Shown here: one piece after another, positions 7,847 through 17,317 of the stretch
Layout: every line of letters begins with the position of its first letter
Numbering within the stretch: the first letter of the stretch is position 1
Origin: Bacteroidota bacterium
GTDB lineage: Bacteria; Bacteroidota; Bacteroidia; Flavobacteriales_C; GCA-002722245
Direction of reading: 5' to 3'
Length of the DNA: 36,397 bases
NCBI GenBank assembly: GCA_026390935.1
Contig: JAPLEZ010000091.1
Span: 1-36,397, forward strand
Notes under the pieces: generated by a model
The model's database searches: none
Seen by the model: the letters and a program-made list of their open reading frames with translations, nothing else
Told to the model about the DNA's origin: nothing
Program-made: the position numbers and the translations under genes

Positions 7847-9748
7847 CTACAACACTTCTCCTGCCTGGAAATTCCACCTTCTGAAAGCTTCCATCGCTTC
7901 ATATTCAGGCAATCCTAATACGTCATACAAATGCGCTGTTTCCTCATTTCTCTCTTTTGCACGTTGCCAGAATTCACGACTGTCGTTACCAGGGAAAACC
8001 GGAACGTCTTTTTGAGACTGGTGTTTGAAGATCGCCATTTTTTTACGGGTTACTTCATTCGGACTCAATGGCACTGCCATGTGGATTTCGTGGATTGGCC
8101 ATTCGTGCCATGCACCTCTGTACATCCACACATAACAATCCTGCATGAATTTTTCGCCTTTCAAACGGTTCACTGATTCAATGATGATGTCCAAACAAAC
8201 CTTATGTGTTCCATGTGGATCGGCTAAGTCGCCAGCCAAATAAATTTGATGCGGTTGAATTTTACGAATCAAATCCATTGTGATTTTAATGTCTTCCTCA
8301 CCAATGCCATTCTTTTTCACCTTACCTGTTTCGTAAAATGGCAAGTTCATGAAATGTGCATTTTCATCAGGAATACCACAATATCTGCAACCAGCTTTAG
8401 CTTCCATTCTTCTGATGGCACCTTTCATCTGACGAACATAAGCGGCATCATCAGCACCAATTTCTTTTTTATTGAATAAGGTTTTTACTTTATTGTAAAA
8501 CTCTTCTGCTTTGTCTTTAGGCATTCCAATGATTTCGGCAGCTTCTTGCATGAAATCAGCATAACAAATAACATCATCATCATGAACAGCAATGTTACCG
8601 GAAACCTGGTAAGCCACGTGCACTTCGTGACCCTGATCCACCAAACGGATGAAAGTTCCACCCATCGAAATTACGTCGTCATCTGGATGCGGCGAAAAGA
8701 TAATTGCGCGTTTGTATTGCGGTGATGGTCTTTCAGGACGGTTTTGTCCTTCAGTACCAGGTTTTCCACCTGGCCATCCTGTAATGGTATATTTAATTCT
8801 TTCGAAAGCTTTGATGTTGATTTCATAAGCTGAACCAGCTTTAGAAACCAAGTCACCCATGCTGTATTTATTGTAATCCTCGTCGGTCAGTTTCAAAATT
8901 GGTTTTTTCAAATGCTGAGCCAACCAAATCACCGCGTTGTATGTCAATTCTTCTGTCCAATCGCAAGTCCCAACCAACCAAGGTGTTTTTGTTCTTGCCA
9001 ATTCATCAGATGCAGCTTTATCCACGATAAAGGTTGTATCAGGGTGATTTTGCAAGAAAGTAGCAGGTACTTGGTGAGAAACCGAACCTTCTACAGTTCG
9101 TTCAATGATAGAAGCCTTACCAATTCCCCAAGCCATTAAATATACAGTGCGTGCTTTGAAAATACTTCCAACACCCATTGTAATGGCTGTTCTTGGTACG
9201 TTTTCCTCACTAAAGAAATCAGAAGCAGCATCACGACGAGTGATTCTGTCGAGAGTAACAATTCTGGTTTTAGATTGAACAGCAGATCCCGGCTCATTGA
9301 AACCAATATGACCTGTTCTACCAATACCTAACAATTGAATATCAATACCTCCCGCTTTGTCGATTTCCTCTTCGTATTTCTGACAAAGGTTTTCAACTTC
9401 GGAAAGATCCACGTCGCCAGCAGGAATATGAATATTTTCTTTTTTTATGTCGATGTGATTGAACAAATTCTCGTGCATAAAGCGATGGTAGCTTTGAATC
9501 GCTTTTGGCTGCATCGGATAATATTCATCAAGATTGAATGTGATGACATTAGCAAAGCTCAAGCCCTCTTCCTTGTGCATTCTAATTAACTCATCATAAA
9601 GCTTTAAAGGAGTTGTCCCTGTAGCTAAACCCAATACTGTTTTTTCTTTCTTCTTATTGCGGGCTTCAATAAGATTGCGGATTTTATCGGCAACAAATTT
9701 TGATCCGGCATCCGCATCATCGTACACAAGTGTTTTAATGTTTTCCAA
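7847..9748 (-). CDS. nagB: NagB-like glucosamine-6-phosphate deaminase fused to a PIG-L deacetylase-like domain
   Basis: This 633-residue protein has two domains. Residues 1-270 are NagB-like: phosphate loop LATGTTP (41-47), NLDEYYPM with Asp74, and GIGRTGHIGFNEPGS with His147 and Glu152. NagB converts glucosamine-6-phosphate to fructose-6-phosphate and ammonia. In E. coli NagB the equivalent motif reads NDGHIAFNEP; here the Asp of the His-Asp-Glu set is replaced by Thr145. Residues 345-600 are PIG-L/LmbE-like with the zinc motif HPDDD (354-358) and LAGDLADPHGTH, as in GlcNAc de-N-acetylases. The fusion is known in Bacteroidota. It has its own promoter-like element 98 bases after the lipoprotein operon and would feed chitin sugar to glycolysis. 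A combined deacetylase/deaminase activity is inference. Confidence 0.9.
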   Translation of the reverse strand: MENIKTLVYDDADAGSKFVADKIRNLIEARNKKKEKTVLGLATGTTPLKLYDELIRMHKEEGLSFANVITFNLDEYYPMQPKAIQSYHRFMHENLFNHIDIKKENIHIPAGDVDLSEVENLCQKYEEEIDKAGGIDIQLLGIGRTGHIGFNEPGSAVQSKTRIVTLDRITRRDAASDFFSEENVPRTAITMGVGSIFKARTVYLMAWGIGKASIIERTVEGSVSHQVPATFLQNHPDTTFIVDKAASDELARTKTPWLVGTCDWTEELTYNAVIWLAQHLKKPILKLTDEDYNKYSMGDLVSKAGSAYEINIKAFERIKYTITGWPGGKPGTEGQNRPERPSPQYKRAIIFSPHPDDDVISMGGTFIRLVDQGHEVHVAYQVSGNIAVHDDDVICYADFMQEAAEIIGMPKDKAEEFYNKVKTLFNKKEIGADDAAYVRQMKGAIRRMEAKAGCRYCGIPDENAHFMNLPFYETGKVKKNGIGEEDIKITMDLIRKIQPHQIYLAGDLADPHGTHKVCLDIIIESVNRLKGEKFMQDCYVWMYRGAWHEWPIHEIHMAVPLSPNEVTRKKMAIFKHQSQKDVPVFPGNDSREFWQRAKERNEETAHLYDVLGLPEYEAMEAFRRWNFQAGEVL

Positions 9749-9776
9749 AGTAGTAGTTTTTATTAGTAAGTAAGCT

Positions 9777-9784
9777 CAAATATA
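9777..9784 (-). promoter_or_regulatory. Candidate -7 element (TATATTTG) for nagB
   Basis: Read on the minus strand this is TATATTTG, an exact TAnnTTTG match 29 bases upstream of the nagB start. It suggests that nagB can be transcribed separately from the chitinase operon upstream. A -33 TTTG is not clear. Confidence 0.45.
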
Positions 9785-9846
9785 ATTCAGATTCTTTAAT
9801 GTTGCATAGAAATAGAATATACTTTTCGTAGTACTAAAATCATTTT

Positions 9847-10920
9847 TTAATAGTTACGTTTTTGCACTTCTTTGTAAGGAGCATCTACTGTAATAATTAA
9901 AAAATCAATCAAAGCTTTAGACTTCTTGTTTTGTTCAGGACCCGCTCCCAAACCAAAACCTAAATTAGTGATGTTGCTGTTGGTTGCAGAATTGTAAGTT
10001 GATGTAAAAGGGTGTAAATTCACAAACTCAGAGAATTTAATGGAAACCATTTTCCAGCCGTCCCAGTCCAGATTTAAATTATACAATTTAAATTCAGATG
10101 CAGGTGTGCCACTCTCTGTTTCTTCTGTGATGCCTTCTAGCGACAATTGTAATTGCGTATTTGGATAATCGCTAAGGTAACCTCTCACATACATATTCAA
10201 ATAAATTCGGTCGGGATCAGTGATTCCATATGTATTTTTCAATGCAGCAATTTGAGTAGCTATTGAATTTGTAAAACCACCATAGTACCACAATTTAACT
10301 GGAGGCGTTGAAATAGAATCTTTTGCAAACCCATAATAAAGCATTGCTTTTCCTCCTTGTGGAGATGGATCAACAGTGATATTATTCACTTTCATCACCG
10401 ACTTATTTACATCATTCCCCCAACCACCAGCAACGCTGTACGAACCTGTTGATGGAAAACCATCAAAATCATTCAGCAACATTCCGAAATTGATATTGTG
10501 TAAAGTTGGTTTTCCTGTGTAGGTAAAGCTTTTAGTTGTTCCGCCTTCCTTTCCACAACCCAACTCAAACTTCACTTGTACGTTTTCGTTTTTCTTGAAG
10601 AAATGGTCGTTTTCGGAGTTTCCATAAAAATCGATATTGATAGAATCAGATTTCCCTGTGTAGGATTTTACACCCAAACTATCTCCTTTGATGGTGATCC
10701 ACCACTCTACAACTTCTGTAAATCCAGCTTTCATAGTGAGTTTATCTGTAGCCGGATTCACCGAAGTAAGATTCAACTGAAAAGGAGTTGTCACTTTAAA
10801 AGCTGCGGAAGGACAAACCTCCGAACCTAGCGTATCCTTCTTGTGACAGCCATTAAGTGCTGCCGACGCAAGAAGCAGCAATGCAAGTTTGGAGGATGTA
10901 TTTTTAAATATACTTGTCAT
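9847..10920 (-). CDS. Lipoprotein of the chitin locus, second of two related copies
   Basis: This 357-residue protein has a lipoprotein signal peptide with lipobox LNGC (Cys25), followed by HKKDTLGSE. The charged residues after the Cys resemble surface-export signals of Bacteroidota lipoproteins. The middle (NFGMLLNDFDGFPSTGSYSV) and the C-terminal stretch LNLDWDGWKMVSIKFSEF look like a galactose-binding-like sugar-binding fold (CBM11-like wording); I do not recognise a named family. The neighbouring upstream lipoprotein has the matching stretch INVNWEGWKLVSVPYSQF and a similar end (DFLIITVDAP versus DFVVLSEGGP), so the two are tandem paralogues. The gap between them is 11 bases, so they share an operon. 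A role in binding chitin or its oligomers at the cell surface is inferred. Confidence 0.85.
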   Translation of the reverse strand: MTSIFKNTSSKLALLLLASAALNGCHKKDTLGSEVCPSAAFKVTTPFQLNLTSVNPATDKLTMKAGFTEVVEWWITIKGDSLGVKSYTGKSDSINIDFYGNSENDHFFKKNENVQVKFELGCGKEGGTTKSFTYTGKPTLHNINFGMLLNDFDGFPSTGSYSVAGGWGNDVNKSVMKVNNITVDPSPQGGKAMLYYGFAKDSISTPPVKLWYYGGFTNSIATQIAALKNTYGITDPDRIYLNMYVRGYLSDYPNTQLQLSLEGITEETESGTPASEFKLYNLNLDWDGWKMVSIKFSEFVNLHPFTSTYNSATNSNITNLGFGLGAGPEQNKKSKALIDFLIITVDAPYKEVQKRNY

Positions 10921-10931
10921 AAAACTTAATT

Positions 10932-12065
10932 TTAATATTTTGGAACAAAGGGACCACCTTCAGATAAAACCACAAAATCCACATCAGCTGCAACTTCAAA
11001 TCCGTAGGAAGGATCCGACAATAAGGAAACAGCCATAGCAGTAATTTTCCAAGGTTCTTGAATGTGATTTCCTGCGCCACCTTTTGTTAAATCATTGTCG
11101 ACACGGAATTGAGAATATGGAACACTCACCAGTTTCCAACCTTCCCAGTTTACATTGATGATGTAAATCCAACCATCGTTTTTAGCTTGCATTGGAACTG
11201 TATACACAAAATTCGCATTGGTTACTTTGCTTACCAACTCCTTACGAGTGCTTGCTGAATCGTATTCGTACATCTTCAACCCCACTGCCGAATTAACTTT
11301 ACCAGTTCCACGGATATAAATGTTCACATAAAATTCTTCTGGATTAGTCGACTTGATATTTTTGTTGGTATCAGAGCTCACCATCTCCACCAAATCTTTA
11401 TGATTCATACTAAAAATCCAACCGTTGTTGTTGATGTCGGTTCCTTCAATATGAAAAGCAGTACTTCCGTTGATTCTATGATCTTTAGTAGTCAAATACA
11501 AGTTGTTACCATTATCCGCAACGTCAGCCGAAAAACCTTGTATTCCTTTCGTACCCATGTGGTTTCCATCGTAGTCGTCTACCACTAAATACCTCACGCC
11601 ATCCACAGTACGCAAATGATATGAAAGCATTTTCTTGATAATGATTTGAGGTACGGTGGCAATCGCTGTATCAATCCCTTGCACATAAAGAGATGCTTTA
11701 CAAGTATCGCCCTGCATGAAAAACTGAATGCTGGTTGCATCACCTTCCCAAGTAGAATTAAGGTTATAGATAAACTTTCCAGTCCCCTTAATTTCCTTGT
11801 ATGCTTTGGAAGATTTTCCTTCAATTAAAATTTTCCAAGAAACATCTTCTTTAAATGCAGCTACAAAACTCACCGCTGTTCCAACAGTTTTATTGGACGC
11901 ACTGAAATCAGGATTTGCATTATTTACCGTCAATCCTGTATTGGCAAGCAAAGGATTTTCGCTAACAAAAAACACTTCCTCGCCAACCATCTCTTTTCTT
12001 TTACAAGCAACCGATCCTAGCAGAATCAGGAGTGAAAGAACTGTATATATTCTTTTTGTATACAT
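10932..12065 (-). CDS. Lipoprotein of the chitin locus, first of two related copies
   Basis: This 377-residue protein starts with a signal peptide ending in lipobox GSVAC (Cys21), followed by KRKEMVGEEVFF. Its paralogue has CHKKDTLGSEV at the same place, so even the post-Cys segment (basic cluster, then GxE) is conserved. The C-terminal third carries INVNWEGWKLVSVPYSQF, which resembles the conserved strand of CBM11-like beta-sandwich domains, followed by ITAMAVSLLSDPSYGFEVAADVDFVVL. It sits 11 bases after the second barrel gene. It has no SusD-type TPR helices, so it is not a SusD homologue. It probably binds glycan at the surface; the exact function is unknown. Confidence 0.85.
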   Translation of the reverse strand: MYTKRIYTVLSLLILLGSVACKRKEMVGEEVFFVSENPLLANTGLTVNNANPDFSASNKTVGTAVSFVAAFKEDVSWKILIEGKSSKAYKEIKGTGKFIYNLNSTWEGDATSIQFFMQGDTCKASLYVQGIDTAIATVPQIIIKKMLSYHLRTVDGVRYLVVDDYDGNHMGTKGIQGFSADVADNGNNLYLTTKDHRINGSTAFHIEGTDINNNGWIFSMNHKDLVEMVSSDTNKNIKSTNPEEFYVNIYIRGTGKVNSAVGLKMYEYDSASTRKELVSKVTNANFVYTVPMQAKNDGWIYIINVNWEGWKLVSVPYSQFRVDNDLTKGGAGNHIQEPWKITAMAVSLLSDPSYGFEVAADVDFVVLSEGGPFVPKY

Positions 12066-12076
12066 AGTAGACTCTA

Positions 12077-13801
12077 TTAAAATTTGCCTGTGTATGATAA
12101 CAGCAATTGAGAAATATTATAAGATCCTGCAGTCACTAAAGTATTGGTGTAACCAACATTATTGTAATGAACAGTGAAAGATTGCATAGGAGAAAAGCGT
12201 ACCTGAACACCTGCTGAAACAATTCCTTCAGTGGAGTTGATACTCACTCCGTTGATACTTGCTACAGAATTGTAAGCATCTCTCACTGATCGGAATTCAT
12301 TACCATTAGCAGTCAGCATTTTGTAACCGAACAACAAATCCACTTTTTTAATTACTTCAAAGGAAATTCCAGCATCAGCAACTGTGCTTGTTAATGCAAT
12401 TGAACCTGCTCCATCTCTTGCCGTTTTCTCCATTCTACCGCCTACTGAGAAATCCAGTTTACGCGTTAAGCCAATGAATTTTCCAATTTCAATTTTAGCA
12501 CCTCCTTTAAGCACCACAAAGTTTCTCAGCTCAGCTGTTCCTTCACCAACAATCTCTTTCAAATAATCAAAGCCAACTTCAAAATTCACATTTTTCATAG
12601 AGGTATCAGATGCAACAGCAATTGACATTCCGCTTCTATTTGGAGTTGCTTTACCATAAGGTTGAGCATTGTTGAACTGATTCAAGAAAGGAGTTAAAGT
12701 GTATGCAATTTTGCTATTGTACAATTGCTCTGAAGTTAATCTATCGAACAACAATGGCGATCTCAACACACTTGCATTATTTACCATTCCAAATAAAGCA
12801 GGATTTTGGTTATCGGAAACTCTTCTGGTTTGAGCAGTTGGACTGTTGTAGTATTGACCAACGTCAGTAAGTCCTAAAGTGAATTTAAGTCCACGACCTT
12901 TTAAAACAAAACTAGCTTTAAGATCTAAGAAATAATCTTGAAAAGATTTTGCTGAATCATTTAACGGCGACGGCACCACTTTTTTGTATGCAAAACTAGA
13001 AGCACCACCTTCAAATCTCACCTTAGCTACATAGGAATCAGAATTCATGATATACTCAATATCACCAGTTCCAACATTGTTTTTGTAAGAATATTGAGCC
13101 GATTGAATATCAACATCATTCAACCCAACATAAGTTGCACCCAATTTAATTGATTCTCCAAAGTTTGCACTCACTCTTCCACCTGAAAGCAATCTGTCGG
13201 AAACACTCATTTCATTAGTCGACGAAGTTCTGGTCACAAAACCATAAGCTCCGATTCCCCATTTTTCAAAATCGTGATGATGTTGTAAGTGCGCACCTTG
13301 CAATAACCAGCTGTTGCCCATATTCATGTTTTCATATTCCGTAATGCTTCTTCTTGTTTGAAAAATTTCAGCCTCGTACTTGTGGTAAGTATCGCAGAAA
13401 TTATAAACGGTGAAAGGAGTCAACTCCACGCGGATATCACCGATTTCATATTTGAAATCTTTGATTTTCCCCATAATTTTAAACTGACGGAATTTGAAAG
13501 AGTTGTTGCTTCCGTAAAAAGCACCAAACTCACTTCTCACCCTGTATTGAGCCATCGCCTGGAAGGCAGAATCCACTCCTAAGTTGTTTTGAAGGTCGAA
13601 TAAATTGTAACCACCAATTCCCTTGTTATGGGTTTTGGTGTCACCATCCATAATATTCCCGCTCAAATTGTTATTAGTAATGTAAGATCGACCCAAACCA
13701 TTCAAAGAAAATTTGGTCGTTTGTCCCATCATTTGTGCTTTGGGAGTTACTCCTAAAGCTACTATTAACGCCGACGTAAGTAATAATTTTTTGTTTTGCA
13801 T
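12077..13801 (-). CDS. Outer-membrane beta-barrel protein of the chitin locus (second copy)
   Basis: This 574-residue protein has a cleavable signal peptide (MQNKKLLLTSALIVALGV, cut near PKAQ). The rest shows alternating hydrophobic and polar strands and ends with Phe in LLLSYTGKF, the usual barrel end signal. No TonB box, plug domain or carboxypeptidase-like domain is present, so it is not SusC. It is distantly related to the next gene upstream: GDIRVELTPFTVYNF matches AGEVLWVKMSKFTMGQA in position, and WGIGAYGFVTRTSST matches WQVGVRGMFGRTSSS. It lies 13 bases after that gene. A channel or adhesion role for chitin fragments is inferred from the operon. Confidence 0.82.
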   Translation of the reverse strand: MQNKKLLLTSALIVALGVTPKAQMMGQTTKFSLNGLGRSYITNNNLSGNIMDGDTKTHNKGIGGYNLFDLQNNLGVDSAFQAMAQYRVRSEFGAFYGSNNSFKFRQFKIMGKIKDFKYEIGDIRVELTPFTVYNFCDTYHKYEAEIFQTRRSITEYENMNMGNSWLLQGAHLQHHHDFEKWGIGAYGFVTRTSSTNEMSVSDRLLSGGRVSANFGESIKLGATYVGLNDVDIQSAQYSYKNNVGTGDIEYIMNSDSYVAKVRFEGGASSFAYKKVVPSPLNDSAKSFQDYFLDLKASFVLKGRGLKFTLGLTDVGQYYNSPTAQTRRVSDNQNPALFGMVNNASVLRSPLLFDRLTSEQLYNSKIAYTLTPFLNQFNNAQPYGKATPNRSGMSIAVASDTSMKNVNFEVGFDYLKEIVGEGTAELRNFVVLKGGAKIEIGKFIGLTRKLDFSVGGRMEKTARDGAGSIALTSTVADAGISFEVIKKVDLLFGYKMLTANGNEFRSVRDAYNSVASINGVSINSTEGIVSAGVQVRFSPMQSFTVHYNNVGYTNTLVTAGSYNISQLLLSYTGKF

Positions 13802-13814
13802 TGCTTATAAATTA

Positions 13815-15881
13815 TTAGAAGAAAATTTTAAATTCAAAAGTTGTTTCGTTGCCCTGGAATACATCCTTAGTAAAGTTGGTATCAGAATGCGTAAAGTATC
13901 TGCGACGCAAGTGGATGTTCATGTTTCTGCTGATATCGTAATCAATCCCGAAAGCAACTGTTTTACCCAATTGATTAATTACTCTGTCTTCATCAGCTGC
14001 CGTTGGTTTATCTGGTGACAAATCAACCATGGTGCTGCCTTTTACAGTTTCAAATCCTACCTCACCCACTACCGATAAGTTTTTAAGTAAGCTGAATGCT
14101 ACCGTTAAATCTTCGTAGAAAACATTGATGAGCATTGTTTTTGAATCCATGCTTGGCAAAGGAGAAAATCCTTTTTGTACCGAGTTAAAGCTGTTGTAGT
14201 TCAACACTACCAATTTGTGTTTTCCGATGTTGAACTGACCTTTCAACAATAACTCAGCAGCATTGAATCCTTTTAAATATCCAGATCCAGCTTTAGCGGT
14301 ATCAATGGTAATGGTTTCATAAGTTCTGAACCATGATGATTTTACGCGGTGGTAAGGACCATTGGCTTGAAACCACGGACGCATTCTTGAACGAGAGAAA
14401 TCATTCACACGGTGTTGAATCGTGATCTGATTACTGATGTTTTCCTTCTCACCACTAAAAGCATAACCAAACTGAACTCTCACATATTTACCAATTCCAC
14501 CTTCTGCTCTGAAGTTCACTCCCTGACGGTTGTTGGCGATTTGTCCAACTTCCTGAGCGATGTTCGGTAAATACAATGCATCGTAAACTTTTTCTGTTCC
14601 GTATCCTCCCTGACTCAATGTTGGATTAGAGTTCAGGATTGATCCATCTAAACTTGCCATTCCTTTATTGATGTTATAGTACTCTACAGAGAAAGGAACC
14701 AAAACAATGCGTTTGTCAAATTCCGTTTTGAAATAATAAGCTTGTCCTAGCGGATTTGAAGAAGGTGATCCCGGATTAACAATTTTACCCAATCCGAATT
14801 CTCCCGACACCAATACCTTTTTAATTTTAAAATTGAAATCTAAAGTAGTTACCGTGTTGTTATCGGGTCTCTTGTCTTCAAATCCAACTTGCGCGCGTTT
14901 AGCGTAAAAGTTCAAACCAGCCATTCCCGACATGAATCTTTCAAACACCACTTTTTCCAAACGCACCACTCCTGTATATGAAGGGAAAAAATTGATGCCC
15001 TCCGAAATATTTACACTTGATGAAGTTCTACCAAACATCCCTCTCACTCCAACTTGCCATGGCAAATAGTTGGTTTCGTAAACCACACCAGTTACAGCGT
15101 TACCGCCCAACCCCTGATTACCAATATTGGTTGATTGAGAAAAATATTCTTCAAATCTTTCAAATGATCTTCTGTACCAATCCCATGGCAAACGATTGAA
15201 ATAGTTGTCTCTGTATTCCGCCTGACCCATGGTAAACTTGCTCATTTTTACCCACAACACCTCACCTGCTGTGATGCTGGTTTCAAACAAACCATTTCTG
15301 ATTCTTCCTGAAAAGTTGATGTTTTGACGAGCACTGATTGATCTGCTTCCTCCATTTTGAACATCACCAGTGAAAATCGGCGATAAGGAATAACCTACAT
15401 TAAAATCAATTTTCGATTTGTACTTGGATGAAATATTCAACTCTAACATCGGATATCCTCCCCCATTGGCTGTAGAAATATTAGCTGTTGGGTAATCGGA
15501 AAAAGCAATGCTTTTTTCACTGGTGATCATGTCGTCATACGACTTTTGCATATCGCGGTACACCACCAATGCACGCATCACTCCCGAAATCACTACATCG
15601 TCGCCAAACAAGGCCTTGCCTTGATTCATGCTTCCGAAATAATCATTCAATTTTTTCCCTTCGTATTGTGAATACGTAGGATTCAACATCAATGTAGTAG
15701 TTCCTGCGAAAGGAATTTTTCTCGACTGGCTGAAAATGTAATTTTCACGCAGTTCGAGTGAATCTTTGGCGCTCTGAATGGAATCCGTTGGATTGCCCGC
15801 GAAAACTGTTCCGCAACTCAACAACATTCCGAAAGTGCCCATCAAGCGAATTTTACGCTTACTTGAAATCTTTTTAATCAT
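13815..15881 (-). CDS. Outer-membrane beta-barrel protein of the chitin locus (first copy)
   Basis: This 688-residue protein has a signal peptide (about residues 1-28, ending GTVFAG) and a long barrel-like body with frequent aromatic girdle residues and a C-terminal FEFKIFF. It carries the WQVGVRGMFGRTSSS segment shared with its paralogue. It has no TonB box or plug. The region RDNYFNRLPWDWYRRSFERFEEYF is rich in aromatic and charged residues and could form an extracellular loop. The gene follows the chitinase by 48 bases on the same strand. The family is not recognised; it resembles large unannotated outer-membrane proteins of polysaccharide-degrading Bacteroidota. Transport, adhesion or assembly of the surface chitinase complex are all possible. 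Confidence 0.82.
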   Translation of the reverse strand: MIKKISSKRKIRLMGTFGMLLSCGTVFAGNPTDSIQSAKDSLELRENYIFSQSRKIPFAGTTTLMLNPTYSQYEGKKLNDYFGSMNQGKALFGDDVVISGVMRALVVYRDMQKSYDDMITSEKSIAFSDYPTANISTANGGGYPMLELNISSKYKSKIDFNVGYSLSPIFTGDVQNGGSRSISARQNINFSGRIRNGLFETSITAGEVLWVKMSKFTMGQAEYRDNYFNRLPWDWYRRSFERFEEYFSQSTNIGNQGLGGNAVTGVVYETNYLPWQVGVRGMFGRTSSSVNISEGINFFPSYTGVVRLEKVVFERFMSGMAGLNFYAKRAQVGFEDKRPDNNTVTTLDFNFKIKKVLVSGEFGLGKIVNPGSPSSNPLGQAYYFKTEFDKRIVLVPFSVEYYNINKGMASLDGSILNSNPTLSQGGYGTEKVYDALYLPNIAQEVGQIANNRQGVNFRAEGGIGKYVRVQFGYAFSGEKENISNQITIQHRVNDFSRSRMRPWFQANGPYHRVKSSWFRTYETITIDTAKAGSGYLKGFNAAELLLKGQFNIGKHKLVVLNYNSFNSVQKGFSPLPSMDSKTMLINVFYEDLTVAFSLLKNLSVVGEVGFETVKGSTMVDLSPDKPTAADEDRVINQLGKTVAFGIDYDISRNMNIHLRRRYFTHSDTNFTKDVFQGNETTFEFKIFF

Positions 15882-15929
15882 CAGATTGAAAATATTAATT
15901 TCTAAATTTTTTGATTTTTTTATGGAAGA

Positions 15930-17240
15930 TTAATTCCAACGTTTTTTGATGCGCGGACGAACCACTTGGTTGGTACCAAAAGCGTTCACCAACTCATCCA
16001 CCAGTGGAGTACCTGTAATGAGTAACGATCCTGGTTTTTTCTCCATATAGTCGCCAAACACATCCCAGATAATAGCTCCGGCACATTTGTTTTTAACGAT
16101 ATACTCGGCTTTTAGCTTTACAGATTTCGGATTGTCGTAAGAGACGAATGATTTCTCATCTTCGCTCACCAAATAAGGAACCTGTGCAACATCATCCCAG
16201 TATTCTTTGTAACCATGTTTTTTATATTCTTCCATGATATTGAAATACTGAGGCATTCCTTCGTGCTCTACAAATATAGTTCTGTCATCTGTTTTCTTGT
16301 GGCCAGTTCTGTAAATGGTAATTGGTGCATCTCCCTCAAAACCGCGAAGAGTTCTTCCATAAAAAGCAACACCCATGTTCAGTTTGGTGCTCGGCACTTT
16401 GTATTTCTCAGTCATTAAATGGAAAGCTTCATCTAAACTTCCTTTATATCCTTTCGCCGGATTGTACAAAGGAGAGTTGTGATTGGCATCGTCGCTCCAT
16501 GTACCGTTAAAATCGTAAGTCATCATATTGATGTAATCCATGAAAGGTGAAACCACATCCCACTTGATTTGATCCATTTGAGGAATGTTAGCGCCGTAAG
16601 CCCCAGTTAACAGAAATTTATAGTTTATTCTTTCTCCGTAGGCATCAATAGAGTCGCGGATTTCCTTCATAAACAAAGGATAGTTGTCTCTGTCCTGAGG
16701 AGTACCGCTATGCTCAGCATAACCTGGATATTCCCAATCGATGTCAATTCCATCAAACTGATAATGTCTCAATAATCGCACGCACTCCTGTGCAAAATGC
16801 GCTCTCTTTTTAGGCGATGCCGCAATCATAGGAAAATTGTCGGAAAGCGTCCAACCACCAATTGACACCATTACTTTCACACCGTATAAATGCGCATAGT
16901 CCACTAAACTTGAATTTGGATAATAAGCTGGCTGAGGTTTACTCCAGTCGATCCTTCCTTTTAACAAAATAGTATCTGCCCAAGGATCGGTACCTTCAAT
17001 GTTCGCCTCTTTATCAGGAGCGTAAAATGAGTAATTCAAAATAGTATAACGACTATAATCCAAAACTTCAGGCACAACACAGCCATTGCGTTTGTACATC
17101 TGCCAAGATGGAAAATAAGCGATAATTTCTTTTGGATTGCCTTGTGTTTGAACGGGTGTTTCTGTGGTTTTTTGTGCATTCAAGGATTGAAATACACCTG
17201 CAACAAGCAGCACTAAAGTTAGTAGAGTTAGTTTCTTCAT
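15930..17240 (-). CDS. Secreted GH18 chitinase
   Basis: This 436-residue protein has a signal peptide (MKKLTLLTLVLLVAGVFQS, cut after LNAQ). The GH18 barrel starts with KEIIAYFPSWQMYKR, has the substrate strand VMVSIGGWTLSDNF, and carries the catalytic motif DGIDIDWEYPGY with acid Glu170 (D163, D166 and D168 also present). MMTYDFNGTW and the late GAIIWDVFGDY are conserved barrel strands. GH18 chitinases cut beta-1,4-GlcNAc chains by substrate-assisted catalysis with retention. There is no chitin-binding module and no T9SS C-terminal domain; the chain ends VRPRIKKRWN just after the barrel. It is the first gene of a five-gene operon with two barrels and two lipoproteins, and has the clearest promoter of the region. 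Confidence 0.95.
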   Translation of the reverse strand: MKKLTLLTLVLLVAGVFQSLNAQKTTETPVQTQGNPKEIIAYFPSWQMYKRNGCVVPEVLDYSRYTILNYSFYAPDKEANIEGTDPWADTILLKGRIDWSKPQPAYYPNSSLVDYAHLYGVKVMVSIGGWTLSDNFPMIAASPKKRAHFAQECVRLLRHYQFDGIDIDWEYPGYAEHSGTPQDRDNYPLFMKEIRDSIDAYGERINYKFLLTGAYGANIPQMDQIKWDVVSPFMDYINMMTYDFNGTWSDDANHNSPLYNPAKGYKGSLDEAFHLMTEKYKVPSTKLNMGVAFYGRTLRGFEGDAPITIYRTGHKKTDDRTIFVEHEGMPQYFNIMEEYKKHGYKEYWDDVAQVPYLVSEDEKSFVSYDNPKSVKLKAEYIVKNKCAGAIIWDVFGDYMEKKPGSLLITGTPLVDELVNAFGTNQVVRPRIKKRWN

Positions 17241-17263
17241 GTTTCACATTTTACGATCAGCAG

Positions 17264-17291
17264 ATTTAATTTCAACCCCTTGAAATTAAAT
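17264..17291 (-). promoter_or_regulatory. Perfect hairpin in the chitinase mRNA leader
   Basis: A 12-bp perfect inverted repeat (ATTTAATTTCAA at 17264-17275, complement at 17280-17291) with a 4-nt C/G loop lies 23 bases upstream of the chitinase start, inside the predicted leader. It lacks a T-run, so it is not a terminator; it could be an operator palindrome or an mRNA stability or translation element. Confidence 0.5.
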
Positions 17292-17317
17292 TCACTTCAC
17301 ATTTAATATTAATTCGA

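Noticed and set aside
9847-17240. Canonical SusC/SusD polysaccharide utilisation locus
   Set aside because: No TonB box, plug or SusD-type TPR protein is present in the barrels or lipoproteins.
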